The notes beneath the pieces were generated by a model. It saw nothing but the letters and a program-made list of their open reading frames with translations, was not told the DNA's origin and did not search any database. This document shows positions 1 to 5,958 of a stretch of DNA of 8,497 nucleotides, piece by piece. Positions within the stretch are counted from its first letter, which is position 1; each line of letters starts with the position of its first letter. Position numbers and translations under genes: made by a program. Origin of the DNA: Marinimicrococcus sp033875255. Lineage in GTDB: Bacteria; Pseudomonadota; Alphaproteobacteria; Geminicoccales; Geminicoccaceae. Location of the stretch: contig JAWZSN010000047.1 in NCBI GenBank assembly GCA_033875255.1, forward strand, positions 1-8,497, read 5' to 3'.

Positions 1-127
1 CGTCGACCGGGCTCACATATTCGTGGCAGGCAAAAGCCTTCGACGAGATCAGCGCCAAAGGCGTCGCCACGCCGCCATAAACGAGCGTGCGGGACACGAA
101 GTTGCGGCGCGAGATAGGCGCGTTCAT
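1..127 (-). CDS. Tat-exported protein, N-terminal fragment (runs off left edge)
   Basis: Reading the minus strand from ATG at 127-125 gives 42 complete codons to the window edge with no stop. The product begins MNAPISRRNFVSRT, followed by a hydrophobic stretch and an Ala-x-Ala type cleavage site (SSKAFA-C at about residues 29-34). SRRNFV fits the twin-arginine S-R-R-x-F-h motif, so export of a folded, probably cofactor- or metal-bearing protein by the Tat system is expected. The start is supported by GGAGAG placed 9 nt upstream (137-142 on the plus strand). Only a few mature residues (CHEYVSPVD) are visible, so the family cannot be named. It lies downstream of flgH in the same direction, but about 635 bases away, so co-transcription is doubtful. 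The signal peptide call is strong; the function is unknown. Confidence 0.75.
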   Translation of the reverse strand, partial: MNAPISRRNFVSRTLVYGGVATPLALISSKAFACHEYVSPVD

Positions 128-276
128 CTGCAAACACTCTCCGAACCGAACAGGATGGCAGGATCCAGGACGTGTCTCGCCGTTTGCCAGCCACTCCTGT
201 GGCGGCGCTGGACCTGTCGCTATCCGTGTTATTGGTGCGGCCACCCTAGACTTTGACCGACGAGGCCATGTTACTG

Positions 277-291
277 GGACAGGCTCTGTCC
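277..291. repeat. 6-bp hairpin in the leader of the Tat gene
   Basis: GGACAG (277-282) and CTGTCC (286-291) are perfect inverted arms around a 3-nt loop. It lies about 150 nt upstream of the Tat gene start, within the leader predicted from the -10 element at 394-399. There is no following T-run in either direction, so it is not a classical terminator. A role in the leader is only a possibility. Confidence 0.3.
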
Positions 292-364
292 GACATCAAT
301 GAATGCCTGACTGAACCTTGCGGCTGCGTTCTGGGGTGCTTCGTAATTATCGCGCGGAGGTAGC

Positions 365-435
365 ACAAGATTTTTCTCTTCTCAATTATGCTGATTATAT
401 GTTTAGAATGAGAAAAATTTTATTTAATTTAGTAC
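365..435 (-). promoter_or_regulatory. AT-rich island with a perfect TATAAT on the minus strand
   Basis: This is the only strongly AT-rich block in an otherwise GC-rich window. On the minus strand it contains a perfect TATAAT (394-399), pointing towards the Tat-signal gene that starts at 127. No good -35 box is visible at 17 nt spacing. The arms ATTTTTCTC (370-378) and GAGAAAAAT (410-418) form a 9-bp inverted repeat that brackets the -10 element, as an operator could. If transcription starts near 387, the leader is about 260 nt. The promoter role is inferred from sequence alone. Confidence 0.45.
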
Positions 436-439
436 TCTC

Positions 440-761
440 CGAGTCTCGCCACCCCGGATCGGGGCCGTCGCGGAACTTATCGAGGCTGCTGCTTTCCGGG
501 CGCAGGAGATGCCGCCCCCGGCGCGGTCCGGGAGACCCCTGAAGCGCCGAGCCGCCGCCCTGCACAGCGCTCCTGCGTCGGCTCGACGAGCAGGCGCAGG
601 GCGCCATGAGCCTCCACGCGCCTGCGGTGCCCCGTGACTGAGTGGGACATCGCTGGGCGCCATCAGCAGCCGCTCGATCCCTCTCGCGGGCGTCCTGGCA
701 GCACGCTCCCGTGGCGCATGACCGGCTGCGCCGAAACAGAATCGTGAGCCAGGTGCCGCCT
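440..761. other. Intergenic stretch without a convincing gene
   Basis: About 320 bases lie between the end of flgH and the AT-rich island. Open frames here are extensions of out-of-frame readings of flgH, and their Arg/Ala/Ser-rich products look non-coding. A GC hairpin (CCCCG 452-456, CGGGG 460-464, 3-nt loop) lies at the flgH-distal end. On the minus strand it is followed only after about 25 nt by A/T-rich sequence, so it is a poor match to an intrinsic terminator. The 9-mer GGGCGCCAT occurs at 599-607 and 655-663. Nothing else stands out. Confidence 0.5.
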
Positions 762-1529
762 TCAGTAGGGGAGGAGAATGTCGAGAATCTGCGCACCGTA
801 GCGCGGCTGCTGGACGTCGGTGATCTGGCCGCGCCCGCCATAGCCCACCCGAAGCTCGGCGATCTTCTCGTGCGTGATGGTGTTGCGCGGCGTGATGTCC
901 TCGGGACGGACCACGCCGGCCACGAGGATTTCGCGGATCTCGAAGTTCACCCGCACTTCCTGGCGCCCCTCGACTACCAGATTGCCGTTGGGCAGGACCT
1001 GGGTGATCAGGGCCGCAACGTTGAGGCGAATCTGTTCCTCGCGCTCCACCGCACCACGGCCGAGATTGCTCATGCTGCTGCCCGCGGCTACCAGCGAGGC
1101 GGGGTCGATGGGGCTGCTGGACGGGCTGGGCAGGACATTGTCGAACCGGGTCTCGAGGCCAAGGACCCGGCTGAGGCCCAGATCGTCGGCGTTCTTGCGG
1201 GACCGCGTGCTCTGGTTGTTGAGCTCGGCCTTGTCGCTGATGGTCACCTGGACCGTCAGGATGTCGCCCACCCGTCGGGCCCGCTGGTCCTTGAAGAAGC
1301 CGCGGGCACCACTGCGCCACAGGGAGCTGGGGCCGGCGCTGGTTTGCGGCTCCGGCTCCGGCATGGGCAGCGTGACCGGGCGGTAGCCGCCTCGGTCCAC
1401 GGGATTGTCGATGGGCCGCAGCGGCGGCGGAGTGCCCACCTGCTGGAGGCGCTCGGCCACCGTGCAGCCGGCGAGCAACAGCATCGCCAGCAGCCCGGCA
1501 GGCGGACAGAGCAGCAATGGCCATCTCAT
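762..1529 (-). CDS. flgH: Flagellar L-ring lipoprotein FlgH
   Basis: FlgH forms the outer-membrane L-ring, the bushing through which the flagellar rod passes. The product is 255 residues, close to the usual 230-250. It begins with a lipoprotein signal: a hydrophobic run (residues 10-20) ending in the lipobox LLAGC with Cys22 as the lipidation site. Family features follow: SLW (69-71), FFKDQRARRVGDILTVQV (78-95), a Ser/Asn-rich variable middle, LPNGNLVVEGRQEV (179-192), VVRPEDI (206-212) and the typical end YGAQILDILLPY. The start at 1529 is preferred over upstream starts because it places the lipobox correctly and has AGGTG 5 nt upstream. It follows flgA in orientation but lies about 1.43 kb from it, instead of being adjacent as is common in alphaproteobacteria. 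It may therefore rely on transcription through that gap or on a promoter inside it. Confidence 0.96.
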   Translation of the reverse strand: MRWPLLLCPPAGLLAMLLLAGCTVAERLQQVGTPPPLRPIDNPVDRGGYRPVTLPMPEPEPQTSAGPSSLWRSGARGFFKDQRARRVGDILTVQVTISDKAELNNQSTRSRKNADDLGLSRVLGLETRFDNVLPSPSSSPIDPASLVAAGSSMSNLGRGAVEREEQIRLNVAALITQVLPNGNLVVEGRQEVRVNFEIREILVAGVVRPEDITPRNTITHEKIAELRVGYGGRGQITDVQQPRYGAQILDILLPY

Positions 1530-2965
1530 CGGCGCACCTGCGAGCCTGCGAAGGCGAAGCCGCCGAATGGCGCGGCAGGTACTTCTCCTGACAGCGGCCG
1601 TGACGACCAGGCACGTCCGTCGGCGGGCCGGGGACAGCACGTCTCCATGATCGCAGCCCTCAAGGCACACGAGCGGCTTGCGGGACGTAGCGCCAACGGC
1701 CCGGCACCAAAGCGCTGCTCATGCGCGAGGTTCGCGCTCTCGAGGCTCCGGCGAGGCCGTTCCGGGGCCGACGAGAACCTCGCATGCTTTCTCGAGAGAA
1801 GGTGGCTTGAAGCGGTTCCGGCCACACCAGCTTCTCCATTCCCCGCCCCGTCGCGCGGCCGCCAGGACGCTTCGGCGTTCCGCGCCGCGGCCCGGGCTCG
1901 GCGGGCTTTCCGGCGTGACGCGAGCGCTTCCGCGAGCCGGCCGTCGTGCCGCCGATCACTCGTCGCGGCAGCCCGCTCGCGGCTGATGAGCCGTGGCGCC
2001 CGATCCGCCTTCATGTCAGGCGGCAACGCCCGGCAGGCCGCAACGTCGGCAGCATGAGCGTGGCGCCCCCATCTGGCTTGGCGCCCAGGATCCTGCGTAC
2101 CGGCAGCGCTCGCTTCTGTTCGCTCACCGCGTTGCGCAGCAACGGCGCGCCGATGATACCCCGCCCCGTTCTCGCCCATCAGTTGCGTCTTCTCCTCGGG
2201 AGATCTTGAGCCCGCACCGCCGCCATCCACCTCGCCGCCCCGGATTGCTCGCCGGAATGGCGAGGGGCGGCGGGTTGCGGCCGGAAGTACCTTGCCGCCT
2301 GCTACGGTACGCATGGCTGCTGGAGGCGACATGCCACCATGGTGCCGATCGGCCGACGGCAGGACCGCTCCGCCATGCCGGACGAGGCGAACGCAGGAAG
2401 CGAGATCGGCCGTCGCCTCGAGGCCGGCCACGAACGTGTGGCGACCGCCATCGCCGCGTCTTGCCTGTCCATAGGCACCGCCGGTGCTCACGCGAAGGGC
2501 GACAAGCCCATCACGCGGTCTGCCCCCTCGAGACAAACCCGTGCCCCCCAATATGGTGCGGACGTCGACCCGGCCCCGGCGCCGAGGCCTTGAGGGTTCC
2601 GGGGCGCGGCCGGAGCGCTGTTCGTGAGCGAAAAGATATCTCGCCGCGACGGCCGCCGCTGCCCGACTCCTCACGCGCCCGTGAGAAGCTGCGGCACGAG
2701 CTTCGCATGAGCGTGCAGCGATAGACCCGGTCCTGGAGTGGCCTGGCTCGGCCCCGGCCCGGGGCATGCCTTCCGCGCGCCCACCCGCCGCCACGACCGT
2801 GATGGAACGCTGACGTGCGAGCCTTCCCATGCCGCGGGCATCGCCGGCGGGGCCTGCCCCCGGGCAGGCTGCCGAACCGTACGAGGCAGGCCCCCGTCCG
2901 AGCCGGTCCGCCGACGCGCCCTGATCAGCGCACGAAATGCCAGAGCCAGACACCAAAAATGTCAT
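1526..2965 (-). CDS. 479-codon open frame bridging flgA and flgH; doubtful hypothetical protein
   Basis: The frame opens with an ATG overlapping the flgA stop (ATGA at 2965-2962) and closes with a TGA overlapping the flgH start (ATGA at 1529-1526), exactly as a coupled operon gene would. The predicted product does not look like a normal protein. It is dominated by Arg, Ala and Gly, has no recognisable domain, signal or membrane segment, and by eye its second codon positions are as GC-rich (about 65-70%) as the others, unlike flgA, where second positions are clearly AT-richer and third positions GC-rich. In GC-rich DNA long open frames arise by chance. I therefore see either a chance open frame across an inserted or decayed segment, or a very unusual orphan gene. 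No function is proposed. Confidence 0.22.
   Translation of the reverse strand: MTFLVSGSGISCADQGASADRLGRGPASYGSAACPGAGPAGDARGMGRLARQRSITVVAAGGRAEGMPRAGAEPGHSRTGSIAARSCEARAAASHGRVRSRAAAAVAARYLFAHEQRSGRAPEPSRPRRRGRVDVRTILGGTGLSRGGRPRDGLVALRVSTGGAYGQARRGDGGRHTFVAGLEATADLASCVRLVRHGGAVLPSADRHHGGMSPPAAMRTVAGGKVLPAATRRPSPFRRAIRGGEVDGGGAGSRSPEEKTQLMGENGAGYHRRAVAAQRGERTEASAAGTQDPGRQARWGRHAHAADVAACRALPPDMKADRAPRLISRERAAATSDRRHDGRLAEALASRRKARRARAAARNAEASWRPRDGAGNGEAGVAGTASSHLLSRKHARFSSAPERPRRSLESANLAHEQRFGAGPLALRPASRSCALRAAIMETCCPRPADGRAWSSRPLSGEVPAAPFGGFAFAGSQVRR
2233..2272. repeat. Long interrupted hairpin in the flgA-flgH gap
   Basis: An outer 8-bp stem (CGCCGCCC 2233-2240 with GGGCGGCG 2265-2272) encloses an inner 6-bp stem (CTCGCC 2248-2253 with GGCGAG 2259-2264), a 5-nt loop and a 7-nt one-sided bulge. 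This is 14 GC-rich pairs in 40 nt and is the most extensive fold noticed in the gap. There is no T-run on either side. It could be a REP-like element or an RNA structure. Chance pairing in GC-rich DNA cannot be excluded. Confidence 0.45.
2751..2765. repeat. 15-bp perfect palindrome
   Basis: The arms GCCCCGG and CCGGGGC flank a single central C. As RNA this would fold as a 5-bp stem with a 5-nt loop. It lies about 200 nt downstream of the flgA stop. It could be a protein-binding palindrome or part of a weak transcription-end region. The evidence is symmetry only. Confidence 0.35.
2852..2869 (-). terminator. Strong hairpin downstream of flgA, terminator-like without a T-run
   Basis: GCCTGCCC (2852-2859) and GGGCAGGC (2862-2869) are perfect 8-bp arms around two bases, about 93 nt past the flgA stop on the operon strand. 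The stem is very stable, but no U-tract follows. It could act as an attenuating or Rho-assisted end point that separates flgFGA from flgH. The terminator role is inferred, not shown. Confidence 0.35.
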
Positions 2966-3747
2966 GGACGGCGCCTCAGGGCATGACCCGGGGCCGCAGA
3001 GGGCAGGACACGAGCCGGGTCGAGAAGCGCTTCGACGCTGCTCGGCCCGGTTACCCTGGCGCTGACCGGACGGGCGCTGTCGGCGTTGACCACCTCGACC
3101 GTCTCGCCCAACGCCGCGTCGGCAGCGGCAATCCCGCGGCCGGTGATCTGCAGGCCGGCGCTGGCAAAGCGAATGGCCACGGGCTCGCCGCGCCGCACCA
3201 GGCGTGGCGCTCGCAGATCCGTCTGCCGCAGCGGCCTCCCTGGCGACAGCCGTCGCAGCGTTTCCCGGCCCGCGACCTCCTGCCGGTTCAGCACCGTGTC
3301 CTCGGCAAGCAGGCTTTCGTCGAGCCAGCCCGGTTCGAGATCCCGCTCGCCCAGAACATGCCCCGCAGGTAGCGATCGGGCAGCCACCGGCACCGCGACG
3401 GCAGCACGGATCTCGCCGGTGAGGAGCAGCTGGTTCACCGGCCCGTCCTCGACCTCGACCTCGACCGTGGCGGTGAAGCGGAAACCTTCGCGGTGCAGCG
3501 TCACGAGACGCAGCGCCACCGGCCGCGAGGCCGAATTGACGAGCGGCAAACGGGGCGTGGTGACCCGGGCCTCAAGGCGCCGGCCCGCCGTTGGCGCGGG
3601 AAGGGCGGGAGTGAGGAGCATCTGCACGTTGTCTGCGCGAAGAGCCTCGCCAGACGCCAGACGCAGCGGCTCGCCGGCGGCAGCCGCGGCATGCAGCGGC
3701 AACTGGACCAGCATGGCGAGCATCGCAAGAGAGCGCGTCAGCCGCAT
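2962..3747 (-). CDS. flgA: Flagellar P-ring assembly chaperone FlgA
   Basis: FlgA is a periplasmic protein that helps FlgI assemble into the P-ring around the rod. The 261-residue product opens with a Sec signal (MRLTRSLAMLAMLVQL, cleavage near AAA-AG at residues 22-25). After a divergent N-terminal half it shows the SAF-type domain typical of FlgA: AVPVAARSLPAGHVLGERDL (about 118-137), VAGRETLRRLSPGRPL (158-173) and RRGEPVAIRFASAGLQITGRG (185-205), then the small C-terminal beta domain ending around GPSSVEA (234-240). About 20 further residues rich in Pro and Arg follow before the stop, a possible non-native tail. It starts 6 nt after the flgG stop with only a weak ribosome site, so translational coupling to flgG is likely. 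flgI, its usual partner, is not in the window. Confidence 0.92.
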   Translation of the reverse strand: MRLTRSLAMLAMLVQLPLHAAAAAGEPLRLASGEALRADNVQMLLTPALPAPTAGRRLEARVTTPRLPLVNSASRPVALRLVTLHREGFRFTATVEVEVEDGPVNQLLLTGEIRAAVAVPVAARSLPAGHVLGERDLEPGWLDESLLAEDTVLNRQEVAGRETLRRLSPGRPLRQTDLRAPRLVRRGEPVAIRFASAGLQITGRGIAAADAALGETVEVVNADSARPVSARVTGPSSVEALLDPARVLPSAAPGHALRRRP

Positions 3748-3753
3748 GACCGG

Positions 3754-4539
3754 TTAGCGCAGCTGGGTGACAGTGGCCATCATCTCGTCGGAAGCGGAGA
3801 TGACCTTGGAGTTCATGTCGTAGGCTCGCTGGGCAGCTATCAGGGCTGTGATTTCCTGCACGGGGTTGACGTTGGAGCCTTCAAGGTAACCCTGCAGGAT
3901 GGTGCCCAGCCCGGTGCCGCCCGGCGCCCCGAAAATCGCCTCGCCGGAGGCATCCGTCTGCTGCAGCAGGTTGTTGCCGATCGCCTCGAGGCCGGCCGGA
4001 TTGACGAACGTCGCAAGCTCGAGGCGACCGAGATCGACCATGCCGGCCTGGCCCTGGAGCTTCGCAGTCACCAGACCCTCGGGATTGATGGCGACCTCCA
4101 CGGCCTCCGCAGGCACCACGATGCGCGGCGATACCGGGTAGCCGTCGGCCGTGACGATGGTGCCGTCGGGCCCGAGCTGGAAATTGCCGGAGCGCGTGAA
4201 GGCCGGCTCGCCATCGGGGGTCTCGATCACGAAGAAGCCATCGCCCTGGATGGCGAGATCGAGGCGGTTCTCGGTCCCCAGGAGGTCGCCCTGGCCATGC
4301 ACGCGGTAGACTGCCGCCGCCTTGACGCCCAGGCCGAGCTGCACGCCGGCGGGCAGCACGGTGCCGTTGTCCGAGCTCTGCGCCCCGGTCTGTCGCTGGT
4401 TCTGGTAGAGCAGATCCTGGAACTCTGCCCGCCGGCGCTTGAAGCCGGTTGTCGTCATGTTGGCGATGTTGTTGGAGATGACCTCGACATTGAGCTGCTG
4501 GGCCATCATTCCGGTAGCAGCCACGCTAAGGGCGCGCAT
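3754..4539 (-). CDS. flgG: Distal rod protein FlgG
   Basis: FlgG builds the distal rod that crosses the periplasm. The 261-residue length is exactly typical. The N-terminal rod motif is intact (MRALSVAATGMMAQQLNVEV, then ISNNIANMTTTGFKRRRAEF at residues 21-40), as are the central FlgE/F/G core (LDLAIQGDGFFVIETPDG, 93-110; FTRSGNFQLGPDG, 114-126) and the C-terminal helix motif (LQGYLEGSNVNPVQEITALI, 215-234, then AAQRAYDMNSKVI). The start is firm: AAGGAG lies 6 nt upstream (4546-4551), the best ribosome site of the minus-strand operon, consistent with the high copy number of FlgG in the rod. The gene sits 43 nt downstream of flgF and 6 nt upstream of flgA. Confidence 0.98.
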   Translation of the reverse strand: MRALSVAATGMMAQQLNVEVISNNIANMTTTGFKRRRAEFQDLLYQNQRQTGAQSSDNGTVLPAGVQLGLGVKAAAVYRVHGQGDLLGTENRLDLAIQGDGFFVIETPDGEPAFTRSGNFQLGPDGTIVTADGYPVSPRIVVPAEAVEVAINPEGLVTAKLQGQAGMVDLGRLELATFVNPAGLEAIGNNLLQQTDASGEAIFGAPGGTGLGTILQGYLEGSNVNPVQEITALIAAQRAYDMNSKVISASDEMMATVTQLR

Positions 4540-4560
4540 TCACGTCTCCTTTCGAGGGAT

Positions 4561-4587
4561 GCTGAGATCGACATGGACAGGCTCAGC
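4561..4587. repeat. Small inverted repeat at the flgF-flgG junction
   Basis: GCTGAG (4561-4566) and CTCAGC (4582-4587) form a 6-bp stem with a 15-nt loop that includes the flgF stop codon. It ends about 10 nt before the flgG ribosome site in transcript order. It could moderate the relative output of flgF and flgG, but with 6 bp chance is a fair explanation. Confidence 0.25.
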
Positions 4588-5305
4588 TTTCACGCCCGGC
4601 CGCCCGCTCGATCACGCTGCGGGCGAGGCCGTGATGGGTGTCGACGAGGCGTTGCGTCGCCTCGAAGGCACGCAATGTCTCCATCAAACGGGTCATCTCC
4701 ATGATCGGCTGGACGTTCGAGCTCTCGAGGCTGCCCTGGACGACACGGCGGCGCTCCAGCGGCGGCGGCGCCTGCTCGCTGGCATAGAGGCCGGCACCCT
4801 CCTCGCGCAGCACCGAGCGGTCACCCGGCTCGACCATCCGCAGTCGCGCGATCGGCCCCCCGCGGCCCATCACGGTGCCGTCCGCCGTCACCTCGACGGC
4901 ACCATCCTCGGGACGGATCACGACGGGAGCGCCAGCTTCGTCGAGGAGCTGATGGCCCTGGGGCGTGACCAGATTGCCGCCGGCATCGAGCCCGAAATGG
5001 CCAGCGCGGGTGTAGCGCTCGCCCTGCGGCGTCATGACCGCGAACAAGCCGGGACCGCTGATCGCGAGGTCGAAACGCTCGCCGGTAGCGAGCAGGGGGC
5101 CCATGGACGGGTCACGGGCCTCGCCGGCGATCCCGGTGAACGCCAGGGTACCCGGTGCTCCGGCCCGAAGCCGCAGCTCGGCGGACCACAGCCGCGTTGC
5201 CTTGTAGCCGGTCGTCGAAGCATTCGCGACATTGCCCGCGAGCACGGTCATCTGCCGCTGCAGGGCGATCTGGCGGGACAGCGTCACATAGCCGGTGGTG
5301 TCCAT
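4583..5305 (-). CDS. flgF: Proximal rod protein FlgF
   Basis: FlgF is a structural protein of the proximal rod. The 240-residue product has the flagellar rod signature near the N terminus (MTVLAGNVANASTTGYKATR, residues 19-38), the FlgE/F/G core (FDLAISGPGLFAVMTPQGER, 78-97; YTRAGHFGLDAGGNLVTPQG, 98-117) and the C-terminal packing helix (QGSLESSNVQPIMEMTRLME, 190-209, then TLRAFEATQRLVD). It is told from FlgG by its shorter core and the more divergent ends. The start at 5305 is supported by TAGGAG 9 nt upstream (5315-5320). It is the first gene of the minus-strand operon and faces the divergent control region shared with fliL. Confidence 0.95.
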   Translation of the reverse strand: MDTTGYVTLSRQIALQRQMTVLAGNVANASTTGYKATRLWSAELRLRAGAPGTLAFTGIAGEARDPSMGPLLATGERFDLAISGPGLFAVMTPQGERYTRAGHFGLDAGGNLVTPQGHQLLDEAGAPVVIRPEDGAVEVTADGTVMGRGGPIARLRMVEPGDRSVLREEGAGLYASEQAPPPLERRRVVQGSLESSNVQPIMEMTRLMETLRAFEATQRLVDTHHGLARSVIERAAGRES

Positions 5306-5445
5306 GCTCTTCGTCTCCTAGCAACACGCTGTCCTGTGCCCTCGCGGCCGAGCTTCCTGTGGTCAGACTAGGCGCTGAAGTCACAACGAATCCTTAACCG
5401 GATGCGGGTTAGAGCATTTGGGGCCGGTCGAGCGAAGGGAGCAGC
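5306..5445. promoter_or_regulatory. Divergent control region between flgF and fliL
   Basis: The 140 bp between the two divergent start codons must carry promoters for both operons. No convincing sigma-54 (GG-N10-GC) or standard -35/-10 pair was found. The most notable element is TAACC (5395-5399) and GGTTA (5407-5411), a 5-bp inverted repeat with 7-nt spacing near the fliL side. It includes TTAACC, which resembles one half of a CtrA site (consensus TTAA-N7-TTAA), but the second half at the right spacing is missing. A shared regulator binding here is plausible but unproven. Confidence 0.5.
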
Positions 5446-5958
5446 GTGGTGGCCACTGCGGAGAATGCCGAAGGCAGCGCGAATACGGGCAGGAAGAAGG
5501 GGGGAATGCTTCTCGTTGCGGCAGCGATCCTTCTCCTTCTCGCAGGCGGCGGCGGAGCGGCTGTCTACTTCATGGGCCTGTGGCCGGCGGAAGGAGAAGG
5601 TGGCGCGCATACCGCGGAAGCCGGCAGCGAGCCATCGCCGCCTGTGCTCCAGAAGGTCAGCTTCGTCGATCTTCCGGATTTGCTCGTCAATCTGCGGTCG
5701 AGCGACCGGCGCCCACGGTTCCTCAAGCTGCGGCTGGCTCTCGAGGTGCGGGACGAGCAGGCGGGCGAAACCGTGCGCTCGCTCACGCCCCGCGTCATGG
5801 ACAGCTTCCAGCTCTACCTCCGCTCGCTGGACGAGCGCGAGCTCGACGGGCCGCGCGGCCTGCAGATGCTGAAGGACGAGATGCTGATGCGGATCAACCA
5901 TGCACTGGCGCCCGCCCAGGTAGCGGATGTCCTCGTGAAGGAGATGCTGGTTCAATGA
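5446..5958 (+). CDS. fliL: Flagellar basal body-associated protein FliL
   Basis: FliL is a single-pass inner-membrane protein that surrounds and supports the stator units. The 170-residue product has a short cytoplasmic N terminus, a membrane segment at residues 20-44 (MLLVAAAILLLLAGG and on to YFMGLW), an acidic, Pro/Gly-rich linker, and a periplasmic FliL domain from about 68 to the end. The latter has the usual VDLPDLLVNL, FLKLRLALEV, SFQLYLRSLDERELDG and RINHALAPAQVADVLVKEML elements. The start is GTG at 5446, with a second GTG at 5449; AGGGAG at 5436-5441 lies 4 or 7 nt upstream, so the downstream GTG has the better spacing. It heads the plus-strand operon, and its TGA overlaps the fliM ATG (ATGA). 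Confidence 0.95.
   Translation: MVATAENAEGSANTGRKKGGMLLVAAAILLLLAGGGGAAVYFMGLWPAEGEGGAHTAEAGSEPSPPVLQKVSFVDLPDLLVNLRSSDRRPRFLKLRLALEVRDEQAGETVRSLTPRVMDSFQLYLRSLDERELDGPRGLQMLKDEMLMRINHALAPAQVADVLVKEMLVQ

Larger units (their letters stand above)
1530..2961. other. Long GC-rich gap between flgA and flgH
   Basis: Apart from the doubtful open frame on the minus strand, no frame on either strand gives a recognisable protein. Codon-position composition in sampled stretches shows no stable coding pattern, and the frame with the highest third-position GC changes along the region. Several GC-rich inverted repeats occur (2233-2272, 2751-2765, 2852-2869), two of them within about 210 nt downstream of flgA. 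No transposase, terminal inverted repeats or target duplications were seen. The composition matches the rest of the window, so there is no base-composition sign of recent foreign origin. Confidence 0.5.

Noticed and set aside
220..273. Possible short leader peptide on the minus strand upstream of the Tat gene
   Set aside because: A 16-codon frame is present, but it has no ribosome site and no attenuator-like codon run.
451..465. Intrinsic terminator for flgH
   Set aside because: The GC hairpin is about 300 nt past the stop and the A/T-rich run follows only after about 25 nt, so the classical structure is not met.
424..1614. 396-codon minus-strand frame
   Set aside because: It is an out-of-frame reading of flgH with an Arg/Ala/Pro-rich product.
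642..2057. 471-codon plus-strand open frame
   Set aside because: It lies antisense to the well-supported flgH for half its length, and its His/Arg/Ala-rich product matches no family. It is a shadow of GC-rich coding DNA.
2339..2593. 84-codon plus-strand frame with a hydrophobic, signal-like patch ending in an Ala-rich site
   Set aside because: The product looks somewhat protein-like in the middle, but there is no ribosome site, the hydrophobic patch is too far from the start, and the Pro-rich end looks random.
3493..4704. 403-codon plus-strand open frame
   Set aside because: It is antisense to flgA and flgG, which are unmistakable; the product is His- and Asp-rich as expected for an antisense shadow.
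5394..5412. CtrA binding site between the divergent operons
   Set aside because: One half (TTAACC) is present, but the second TTAA is not at the required 7-nt spacing.
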